Assembly (NCBI GenBank): GCA_028284905.1
Contig: JANQQU010000010.1
Coordinates: forward strand, 1 to 64,000
Direction of reading: 5' to 3'
From: Calditrichia bacterium
Lineage (GTDB): Bacteria > Calditrichota > Calditrichia > RBG-13-44-9 > J075
Length of the DNA: 64,000 bases
Positions 35,955 through 43,585 of this stretch are shown here, one piece after another (positions within the stretch are counted from its first letter, which is position 1; each line of letters opens with the position of its first letter). The notes beneath the pieces were generated by a model. It was not told where the DNA came from. It was given only the letters and a program-made list of their open reading frames with translations, and made no database searches. The position numbers and the translations under genes were made by a program.

Positions 35955-37982
35955 TTAGTTAATCACTTGCTCTGCACGCGTATCATCCTTGCCATTATCT
36001 TTCACATACTTATCGTACCAATTGATAAGCATGTCCATGTAATGGAGCATGTTTGCGCGCTCGGTCAGGCCATGCGGCTCCCGCGGATACAACAGCAGCT
36101 TGGTATCAACATTGTTATGCTTCAAGGCAGTATACAGCTGCATGCTTTGTTCCGGATGCACCCGGTCGTCTTTCATACCATGAACGACCAGCGTGGGTGT
36201 TTGGGCGTTCTGGATATGATACAGCGGGGAGCGCTCCCAATGAAGATCACGCTGCTGATACCAGTAGGAATTCCAGTGTACCAGGGCCATCTCGTGCGGA
36301 ATATCCGTGGTGCCGGAAAATGAAATCCAGTTGGTCAGCCCGGCTGCTGCCATGGAGGCCTTAAAGCGCTGACTGTGGCGGGTCGCTGCCCAGGCAGAAA
36401 AATAACCACCATAGGACCAACCACCGGTGCAGACCTGGTCGTTGTTTACCATTCCACGATCAACGAGTGCATCGACGCCGGCGAGCACATCTGCGAATTC
36501 TTTGCCGCCAAGGTCGTCATGATCTCCCTTGCTGTAAGCGACACCCCGACCACCACTGCCGCGGTAATTAGGTTGCAATACCATATAACCATTGGCTGCA
36601 AGGAATTGCACCGGATAGGTGGGGCGCGTGCTCCATCCGTTCTGGCTGACCCCCTCCGGGCCACCATGGATTTGGAGCGCGAGCGGATAGCGTTTGCCTG
36701 CTTCGTAGTTAAGCGGATATGTGAGAACACCTTCAATACGCCAGCCATCGGCACCCTGCCACTCAATGACTTCTTCCTTCGCCAGGCGAACGTTTGCGAG
36801 TTGCGGATTATGGTCGGTTAATTTGGTCATCTTGCCATTTTTCAAACTGCCGGTAAATACTTCCGAAGGATGGGCAGAAGCATGGGCAACAGCTGCGAAG
36901 GATTTGCTCTTCGCGTGCACTGAAATACTATTGACAATCGGCGTGCCTTTATAAACGGACTTCATCTTGCCGCTGGCAACTTCTACAATGTCAATACTGC
37001 TCACACAGCCTTCGTTGGAAAGGAGGGCAATTTTGCCGTTATCCAACCAGGCCAATGCACTGCCGGATTTCTCCGCACCTTCCATGAAGTTTTTCGGAGT
37101 GCCGCCACTGGCGGGTACCACAAAAAGGCTTTGTGCAATCGGATCGCTGATATCTACTGCACCAAGGAATGCAAACTGACTACCGTCGGGAGAGTAGGCC
37201 ATCGTGCCAAGCTTGCCTTCGGTTTTACACAACGGCTGCACATCGCCACTGCTGACATTGACTGTGGAAATTTTGCTGAAAACATAATCTTCATCTACCG
37301 CCGGCGTAGCAGTAGAACGAAAAGCAATCGTGTTATTATCCGGGGACCAGTAGATATTGCGAACATAATGGCTGTTATCTGTCAGGCGACGTACTTCCCC
37401 ACTGGCCAAGTTTTGCAGCCAAAGACCGGCATTAATCGGATCGCTGTCGGGAATCGTCCAGTCTTGCCCGGCGGCTTCCGCAGCAAGCTTCTCAGCAGTT
37501 TTGACGGGAATTGCAATAAAGGCCAGCCATTTGCCATCAGGAGAAAGCGCATATCTGCTCACTGTGTTTTCATATTCAGTTACCAGGGCAGGTGCACCAC
37601 CGGCAACCGGCATACGATACACCTGGGTATGGGGATTGCGATCAGTTTGTTTGGTAAGAAAATAGAGGTGCTTGCCATCCGGGGACCAGCTGACACTACT
37701 AGCGCTGACCGGCCTTGAAGAGTATTGCACCGGACTGGCACCTTTTACATCCGTTAGCCAAATTTCGGAGTAGGAACGTCCCGGGGCCTCATCGGCAGTG
37801 CGGGGAACGCTCAGGACATAAGCGATACTTTTGCCGTCCGGGGAAATTGCTACCTGACGAACACTGTTTAAATCAACAATCATTTCCGGGGTTAGCTGCG
37901 CCCAGATGGAAATGGATAATCCAACTAGCACAAGGACAGTAAAAGCAACTGTCTTGCGGAAAATCTCCTGAAAAGGTCTCAT
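35955..37982 (-). CDS. Exported S9 family (prolyl oligopeptidase/acylaminoacyl-peptidase type) serine peptidase
   Basis: A 675-residue peptidase. The start at ATG 37982 is chosen for its GGAG ribosome site and the signal peptide that follows (AFTVLVLVGLSISIWAQ). Residues about 35-400 form a TolB/WD40-like beta-propeller (QVAISPDGKSIAYV, VSWSPDGKHLYF, IYWSPDNNTIAF). Residues about 410-675 are an alpha/beta hydrolase with GGWSYGG (Ser523), the acid in HGMKDDRVHP and the His in REPHGL. Such enzymes cleave oligopeptides in the periplasm. Transcribed alone, divergent from the isoaspartyl peptidase gene, another peptide-recycling enzyme. Confidence 0.96.
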   Translation of the reverse strand: MRPFQEIFRKTVAFTVLVLVGLSISIWAQLTPEMIVDLNSVRQVAISPDGKSIAYVLSVPRTADEAPGRSYSEIWLTDVKGASPVQYSSRPVSASSVSWSPDGKHLYFLTKQTDRNPHTQVYRMPVAGGAPALVTEYENTVSRYALSPDGKWLAFIAIPVKTAEKLAAEAAGQDWTIPDSDPINAGLWLQNLASGEVRRLTDNSHYVRNIYWSPDNNTIAFRSTATPAVDEDYVFSKISTVNVSSGDVQPLCKTEGKLGTMAYSPDGSQFAFLGAVDISDPIAQSLFVVPASGGTPKNFMEGAEKSGSALAWLDNGKIALLSNEGCVSSIDIVEVASGKMKSVYKGTPIVNSISVHAKSKSFAAVAHASAHPSEVFTGSLKNGKMTKLTDHNPQLANVRLAKEEVIEWQGADGWRIEGVLTYPLNYEAGKRYPLALQIHGGPEGVSQNGWSTRPTYPVQFLAANGYMVLQPNYRGSGGRGVAYSKGDHDDLGGKEFADVLAGVDALVDRGMVNNDQVCTGGWSYGGYFSAWAATRHSQRFKASMAAAGLTNWISFSGTTDIPHEMALVHWNSYWYQQRDLHWERSPLYHIQNAQTPTLVVHGMKDDRVHPEQSMQLYTALKHNNVDTKLLLYPREPHGLTERANMLHYMDMLINWYDKYVKDNGKDDTRAEQVIN

Positions 37983-38183
37983 CGTGTGTCTCCATGGGTT
38001 ATAATGAAAAATATGATTGAATGCTGCTGAAATCGTCCCGTCAAAACAAGCAATGAAGTTAAGGATTTGGCGGGTTTTCTCCAAACCGATTCTGCTATTT
38101 GAGGTTCCCGATAATTATTTGAAATCCGCACCAAACCGCTTATATTTACAAAGATGACGCCATTCGACAAGAGGAGAAATAAA

Positions 38184-39233
38184 ATGCCCCAATCTTCCGT
38201 TAAGAGATTTGTTCATTCAATCATGTATACTATCTCTATAATTCTCACGCTATGTTTATTGAGTTGTACTACGCCGGAAGCGCAATCATCCCCGAGTAAC
38301 TTTGGATTGGTTGTTCATGGAGGTGCGGGAACAATTCTGAAAAAAAATATGACTCAGGAAAAAGAAGCCGCTTATCGGGCCAAAATGGAAGAAGCGTTGA
38401 AAAAAGGCTATGAGATTCTTAATAATGGTGGCAGCAGTCTGGATGCTGTGGAAGCAACGATTCATATCCTCGAAGATGCCCCGCTGTTTAATGCCGGTAA
38501 AGGCGCTGTTTTTACCAGTGAAGAAACGAACGAATTAGATGCTTCGATAATGGATGGTGCAACGCTTAATGCCGGTGCGGTTGCCGGAGTTAAGCACATC
38601 AAAAATCCGATAACGGCCGCTCGTCTGGTAATGGAAAATTCTCCACATGTGATGATGTCCGGTAGCGGCGCAGAGGAATTTGCAAGGCAAAATGGCGTGG
38701 AGATGGTTGACCCCGATTATTTTCGCACCGAACGCCGACTGAAGCAATTGCAGCGGGCCAAAGAAAAAGAGAGTTCCCAGGGGGCGATTGATGCACCTTC
38801 GGAAATGAATAATTTTAAATTCGGCACAGTTGGCGTAGCGGCATTGGATAAGAACGGCAATTTGGCGGCCGGCACTTCAACGGGAGGAATGACCAACAAG
38901 CGCTATGGGCGCATTGGCGATTCCCCGGTTATTGGCGCCGGTACCTACGCCGATAACAATACTTGCGCAGTCTCCAGCACCGGACACGGTGAATATTTTA
39001 TCCGCTCTGTTGTCGCATATGATATTGCCGCCCTGATGGCTTACAAAGGCATGAGCCTGGAAGAAGCAGCCAATCATGTTGTCAACGAAAAGCTGGTGGA
39101 AAGAGAAGGCAGCGGTGGGATTATTGCCATCGATAAGGATGGAAATGTTGCAATGCCATTCAACACTCCGGGTATGTATCGTGGATTTGTGAAAAGTGAT
39201 GGCAAAATTGTTGTGAAAATTTATAAGGATTAG
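38184..39233 (+). CDS. Isoaspartyl peptidase/L-asparaginase (Ntn hydrolase), lipoprotein
   Basis: A 349-residue protein. ATG 38184 follows AGAGGAG and opens a lipoprotein signal with lipobox LLSC. The family signature is clear: LVVHGGAGTI near the N-terminus, GGSSLDAVEATIHILEDAP, FNAGKGAVFT, LDASIMDGATL, and the autocleavage site before Thr215 in FKFGTVGVAALD, then GTSTGGMTNKRYGRIGDSP. The precursor cuts itself at Gly-Thr to give the active alpha/beta form, which hydrolyses beta-aspartyl peptides or asparagine. Its lipoprotein anchor places it at the envelope, matching the neighbouring S9 peptidase. All expected residues are present. Confidence 0.96.
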   Translation: MPQSSVKRFVHSIMYTISIILTLCLLSCTTPEAQSSPSNFGLVVHGGAGTILKKNMTQEKEAAYRAKMEEALKKGYEILNNGGSSLDAVEATIHILEDAPLFNAGKGAVFTSEETNELDASIMDGATLNAGAVAGVKHIKNPITAARLVMENSPHVMMSGSGAEEFARQNGVEMVDPDYFRTERRLKQLQRAKEKESSQGAIDAPSEMNNFKFGTVGVAALDKNGNLAAGTSTGGMTNKRYGRIGDSPVIGAGTYADNNTCAVSSTGHGEYFIRSVVAYDIAALMAYKGMSLEEAANHVVNEKLVEREGSGGIIAIDKDGNVAMPFNTPGMYRGFVKSDGKIVVKIYKD

Positions 39234-39272
39234 GTGTAGTTATTAGGCCTAAGGCCTTAGACTGAGGGCCAT

Positions 39273-39600
39273 AGGCAAAAGGCGCCAAGTCTCTCTGGTT
39301 CCCAAACTGGAGTTTGGGAACCCAATGATGCTCGAAACTCTGTTTCGAGAGTTGGCAGGCTCTTCCACAATTGCGAAACAGAGTTTCGCCTGTAAGTGCA
39401 TTCCCAAACTGGAGTTTGGGAACGAGTAGTTAGAATTAGATGTCAGGCAAAAGGCGCCAAGTCTCTCTGGTTCCCAAACTGGAGTTTGGGAACCCAATGA
39501 TGCTCGAAACTCAGTTTCGAGAGTTGCAAGCTGTTCCAAAATCGCGAAACGGAGTTTCGCCTTTATGAGCATTCCCAAACTGGAGTTTGGGAACGAGTAA
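39273..39600. repeat. Two tandem 172-bp units built from nested palindromes
   Basis: Copies start at 39273 and 39445. Each holds the palindrome CCCAAACTGGAGTTTGGG twice, at either end, and between them CGAAACTCTGTTTCG and its reverse complement CGAAACAGAGTTTCG (CGAAACTCAGTTTCG/CGAAACGGAGTTTCG in copy 2). The order P1-P2-P2'-P1 makes the unit an inverted repeat whose parts are themselves palindromes. The array fills the whole 367-base gap before the split-kinase genes and ends exactly at an ATG (39601). Confidence 0.95.
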
Positions 39601-39648
39601 ATGAGCAACAAAGTTAATCCACACATTAATTTTTACCAAAGGAATGCC

Positions 39649-40857
39649 ATGGGTAAAGGAGACGATCGCTCCGTAAAATTGATCGACTGTTTCGAAACGG
39701 TGGAAATGCAATTTGCCGAACTGATGCAGAAAGAGGATGGGAATTTCCTCTATCGCAATATCGGTGAGCTGTTCCATCATCCCGAGAGAGCTGTCACCGA
39801 ATTGGGGCGCGCATTTAAGCCGTTAGTAGATCCGATTCTCCTGAATACTTTTATGGGGAACTGGATGGCATTTCTGCTCTGGAATAATCTCAGTAAATCA
39901 TATCACCTTCTTTACGACTATCGCTCCCATCGTATTTCGAAAGAACGGTATCTTTTTATCGGGGGATTTCTCGATTCCGAGCAGTTCCAGGAAAAGGGAT
40001 TCATCGAACCGATGACGGAAATTATTTTTCAGGATCATACCAAAAACAAAGTGCTGGTTTTTACCTGGTCGCGGGACAAGCAGCGTCCTCTCAATATTAA
40101 ACGGGAGTTTCCGGAAGAAATTGCCCCGGTCGTCATCAGCTTTGATCCGTTGAATGATCTGCCGGACATCACGGAATTATTTGAAGATCTCGACCGTTTT
40201 ATCAGCCTGAATTGCTATAAAGTGGATAATCGCGAAGTCATCTTCGGGCAGCTGGCTTCGCGCATTCAGTTACTTTCGGAGCGAATTCTCACCCATCCCC
40301 GTGGGCAGCGCCTTTTTGAAGAGGCCGCAGAAAAAATAGACCATAATTTTCGAACGGATGATGGTGATAAGGATTCTAAAATCATAACGCCGGAGTTGCT
40401 TTGCCGTTCGTTAATCTGGAACCGCTTTTTTGATGAGAAATGGCAAAGTCTTTATTACATACCTGCCCGTTTTCTGGCAAAAAATGCCGTCAGCGGCATC
40501 GTCTGTGCGTTTGATGATTTTCTGAAAGAGCGGGAATATTTTGTTTTAACACAGATTGTTAACCGGGTATTTTCCATTTTCCACTTTGCTTTATACCGGC
40601 AGGAATATGTGCTCTATGCTTTGCGTTCAACGATTGCCGCGATTATGTCCCGCAATATGTCGCACAATATTGGCAGCCATTCACTCGCATACCTTACCAA
40701 CGATATCCGTAATAAAATTGAGCGGCAGGAACCGATCGATGAATACGAGGCGGAAGATGCCGTGAAGTTGATTGAGTATTTGAAAGCGCGAATGGATTAT
40801 CTCGCGGAAATCACCAATTACTGGAGAGAAAATCCATGGCTAAATCAGTTAACCTGA
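39649..40857 (+). CDS. Protein with histidine-kinase-like H-box (DHp half of a split kinase?)
   Basis: A 402-residue soluble protein. Residues 1-300 are an unrecognised helical/alpha-beta region, possibly sensory (FKPLVDPILLNTFMGNWMAF, YFVLTQIVNRVFSIFHFALY). The C-terminal 100 residues look like a dimerisation/phosphotransfer helix pair: IMSRNMSHNIGSHSLAYL, with His339 and His344, then LIEYLKARMDYLAEITNYW. No ATPase domain follows in this chain; it appears at the start of the next gene, which overlaps by 22 bases. I chose ATG 39649 because AAAGGA lies 5 bases upstream; ATG 39601, directly after the repeat, would add 16 residues. Kinase-half assignment is by motif; the N-terminal role is unknown. 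Confidence 0.75.
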   Translation: MGKGDDRSVKLIDCFETVEMQFAELMQKEDGNFLYRNIGELFHHPERAVTELGRAFKPLVDPILLNTFMGNWMAFLLWNNLSKSYHLLYDYRSHRISKERYLFIGGFLDSEQFQEKGFIEPMTEIIFQDHTKNKVLVFTWSRDKQRPLNIKREFPEEIAPVVISFDPLNDLPDITELFEDLDRFISLNCYKVDNREVIFGQLASRIQLLSERILTHPRGQRLFEEAAEKIDHNFRTDDGDKDSKIITPELLCRSLIWNRFFDEKWQSLYYIPARFLAKNAVSGIVCAFDDFLKEREYFVLTQIVNRVFSIFHFALYRQEYVLYALRSTIAAIMSRNMSHNIGSHSLAYLTNDIRNKIERQEPIDEYEAEDAVKLIEYLKARMDYLAEITNYWRENPWLNQLT

Positions 40858-42632
40858 TTGTTGATGTCATCAAGCCATTTGCTGCGAACACCCGCTTGAT
40901 AGAAGGTCTGCTGAAAAGCGAGGTGCCGGATTTCTCGATTGAAAGCTTGCAGTGGGAAGTTGTTTACAGAAACGGCGAATCCAGTGAGCCGCAATCATTA
41001 TTATTGAACCGTGATTTCTTTATTTATGAAGATGAACAACTGGAACGCGCTGATGAAATTTCCCGAATTCCTTCCGTAGGCATTTTGGGCGGATATCTCG
41101 ATATTCAGGCGTTTTACATCATCTTGGAAAATTACCTTCGTAACCTGGCGAAACATAATCAGCATATTCAAAAGAGAGCCATCAGCGGCCGCCCGCTGAA
41201 GATGGTGATCGAACTACAGGATCTGCCTAATACCGTCTACTATGAGCTAGCACTACATCTGGATGTCCGGGAAGATAATGAAGTCGGGGAAAGCATCAAC
41301 CGAATTCTCAGCAACGGCCTGATCGATGATTACGGCATGCTTATTCCGGAAGGGTGGGGCGTAAAAGAGATGCTCATTGCAGCGGCGCATCTCGGCGGTT
41401 TCCCCGTAGCGGAAATCCAAAGCAAGGGATGCGGCATCCTCTGTTGCGAAGTGCGCAATGGCTTTTTGGAATATCGATTCAAAATTTTGAAGCCACTCTT
41501 GCTTTTTGTCCAGGTTGGCAAGGAGCCGGATAGTAATATGAAAATGCGAATGGCCTCCCGGGGCGTGTTTATTTCCAGATCCATGCCGCCGCTTATTCCA
41601 CATGAATATTGCGTCATCTCGCCAAAATATGCAAAGCTGAAGCCAATTAACGCCGGCCTGAAAAAATTCCGCGAAGATATCGGGGAAACCTTAATGCCGG
41701 CGCTGCCCGGCAACGATCCGGAAAAAAATAACACAAACGATGATGAGACGATTTATAACTACCTGTTAGAAAAAGAAGCGGAATTCCTGAAAAGCATCGG
41801 TATTCATCAGCGAAAAGTAATTTTCTTTATCAAAGACACCGGCCATACTCAGCTAATCGAAGATTTTTTACCAGCAGAGGGAAATTCAGCGATGCTGAAT
41901 ATCTGTGGGCTGGAGGTCGAAATTCGCACGAATCTAACCCCAACATTCGGGGATGATTTTGTGGTGGTTTTCGATCGGCACGGTGCATTGTATCATGAGA
42001 TTAAGCAGCAATGCCGCCACTTCGATCGTCTGTATTACGAAGCTTATGAAGGAGGATCTTCCACATTGTCGATGTTGATCCATCCACCGTTTCATGATTA
42101 TCGTAAAAAGCATTTGATCCTCAGTAATATTACGGCCGCTTTTTTGCGGGTGCTGATTATCGATGAGCGCCTTCAGTTGAATTTATTGGATAAACGCTGG
42201 GATTTTGGCAAAGGAGGCGTGCAGGCGGTGGACTGGTTGGAAATGATGCAAATATACATCCTCCGGCAGAACACCCTCGATCTTCGCAAGCCGGATGGAG
42301 AATCGCCGCAGAGTTACCGGGAAAAAATCAATCAGTGTATTCATGAAGGCCGCCATCATATTGTATCGATCCATGCCGGTGTGTTGGACAAAATGGGCTG
42401 CCGCACCCCGGAGGAATTACGACGCTGGGTTAAATCCATGAAAGAAGATTGCCGCTTTTTACGGCGCATTGTAGTGCATTCCGGACGGGGCATTCCCGTC
42501 AATATTCCCAAAGACGCATCCGTACCTTTCATTGGCTTTACCGCGGTGGAGCATTGGATTGCTTCCAAAGGACTGAAATCCAAATATGAACTGGTGCAGG
42601 AACTATTATCTGCCCGGGGGATTTTAAAATGA
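40836..42632 (+). CDS. GHKL-ATPase-like protein with unrecognised C-terminal alpha/beta domain
   Basis: A 598-residue soluble protein. An N-box-like motif is seen at residues 98-107 (ENYLRNLAKH, preceded by YLDIQAFYII) and a G-box-like segment at 173-185 (GWGVKEMLIAAAHLG), so residues about 1-230 probably form a GHKL ATP-binding domain. The usual DxGxG is not clear (LHLDVREDNEVGES). Residues about 310-598 show alternating strands and helices: VIFFIKDTGHTQLIEDF, FVVVFDRHGAL, LRVLIIDERLQLN, HHIVSIHAGVLDKMG, RIVVHSGRGIPVNIP. No family recognised for this half. Conserved-looking DRHG, DER, HAG and HSGRG could form an active site. Overlaps both neighbours; good ribosome site GGAGAG inside the first gene. 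Confidence 0.78.
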   Translation: MAKSVNLIVDVIKPFAANTRLIEGLLKSEVPDFSIESLQWEVVYRNGESSEPQSLLLNRDFFIYEDEQLERADEISRIPSVGILGGYLDIQAFYIILENYLRNLAKHNQHIQKRAISGRPLKMVIELQDLPNTVYYELALHLDVREDNEVGESINRILSNGLIDDYGMLIPEGWGVKEMLIAAAHLGGFPVAEIQSKGCGILCCEVRNGFLEYRFKILKPLLLFVQVGKEPDSNMKMRMASRGVFISRSMPPLIPHEYCVISPKYAKLKPINAGLKKFREDIGETLMPALPGNDPEKNNTNDDETIYNYLLEKEAEFLKSIGIHQRKVIFFIKDTGHTQLIEDFLPAEGNSAMLNICGLEVEIRTNLTPTFGDDFVVVFDRHGALYHEIKQQCRHFDRLYYEAYEGGSSTLSMLIHPPFHDYRKKHLILSNITAAFLRVLIIDERLQLNLLDKRWDFGKGGVQAVDWLEMMQIYILRQNTLDLRKPDGESPQSYREKINQCIHEGRHHIVSIHAGVLDKMGCRTPEELRRWVKSMKEDCRFLRRIVVHSGRGIPVNIPKDASVPFIGFTAVEHWIASKGLKSKYELVQELLSARGILK

Positions 42633-43507
42633 AAATCGTTGTTTTCATTACGAATTATACTGAGGATTTATGCAGTGGCGTTGCCCGGAAAGAACGGGGT
42701 AATCGTTTAAAATCAAGTCTTTCCCGCTTCGATCGCGCTGGCAGCTTTTTGTGCTTTCGGCCGGAGGCCCAGCAAATATTAGCCATTCATAAAGAGCGGC
42801 CGATTAACGATGAAAGCTGGAATGCATTGGCCAATATCGTTGATGCCGAGAGTCGGCATAAGATCGCCGTCGCTTTTCATCATGGAAATGATGTTGTCCA
42901 TCAGGCGGAAAAATGTTTCGAGAAATCGCGGGTGGTCAGTGTCGGCTATTCTCACGAATGCGATGAAAAAGAACCCTGGTTCCTTTTCTCGCAGCTGATA
43001 CATGATATCGAAAAACAGACGGAAAATAGCCCGGCGGCTTTTTTGACTTTGTTTAAACGAATTTACAAGGATCAGCCCTCGCGGGATATTACCCAGATTA
43101 AGCACAAGCTGGTCCACCTCTTTTTACCGCTGGAAGTTGACTTTCAGGGGCTGGAAGTTGTCGACTTTCGGGAGGATTACTGGGCGGATGTCGCTGCCCA
43201 ATACCGGGAAAAAGATTTGCGGGAAAAGATCGAAGTTGCCCGTGGTTTACTCTACCGGCGGGATAATGAAAACTTTGGAGAGCAGCTGGAGGATGTGCTG
43301 ACAGAACGAGGACTGCTCCAGGATGCCGCCTGGTTAAATATCAAGCGGGCAATCCCCGCTGTCGTGAAATTGGATGTGATTGAAAATGTGCGTAGTGCTT
43401 TTATGAGTGATGATAAATCTGCAGCCCGGAAATCTGCGGCAGCTTATCATGAATGGTATCGCAAGTTATTGACCAATCTGGAACTACTTTTTAGTCAGTT
43501 GCGCTGA
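42629..43507 (+). CDS. Unrecognised third protein of the split-kinase cluster
   Basis: A 292-residue soluble protein, joined to the preceding gene by an ATGA overlap. It opens with a Rossmann-like strand (MKIVVFITNY) and has a second strand with histidines (HKIAVAFHHGNDVVHQAEKC) and a third (SRVVSVGYSHECDEKEPWF). The C-terminal 150 residues are helical and charged (REKDLREKIEVARGLLYRRD, YHEWYRKLLTNLELLFSQLR). No known fold family could be named. The overlap pattern says it is made in fixed ratio with the ATPase-like protein, so it may be its phospho-acceptor, regulator or effector. Confidence 0.72.
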   Translation: MKIVVFITNYTEDLCSGVARKERGNRLKSSLSRFDRAGSFLCFRPEAQQILAIHKERPINDESWNALANIVDAESRHKIAVAFHHGNDVVHQAEKCFEKSRVVSVGYSHECDEKEPWFLFSQLIHDIEKQTENSPAAFLTLFKRIYKDQPSRDITQIKHKLVHLFLPLEVDFQGLEVVDFREDYWADVAAQYREKDLREKIEVARGLLYRRDNENFGEQLEDVLTERGLLQDAAWLNIKRAIPAVVKLDVIENVRSAFMSDDKSAARKSAAAYHEWYRKLLTNLELLFSQLR

Positions 43508-43585
43508 ATGTCACGGGGGAAGTTGCTCAGCCGGGCGTATATTTTATAAAGAGAAGGTTTTAAAAAGTTATCAATCAGAGGAAAT

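Noticed and set aside
37131-37718. 195-residue plus-strand frame inside the S9 peptidase gene
   Set aside because: The peptidase propeller on the minus strand is unambiguous and this frame has no recognisable domain or start signal.
39273-39600. Possible CRISPR array
   Set aside because: Only two 172-bp units; the palindromes are unevenly spaced, spacers are not of equal length and no cas gene is near.
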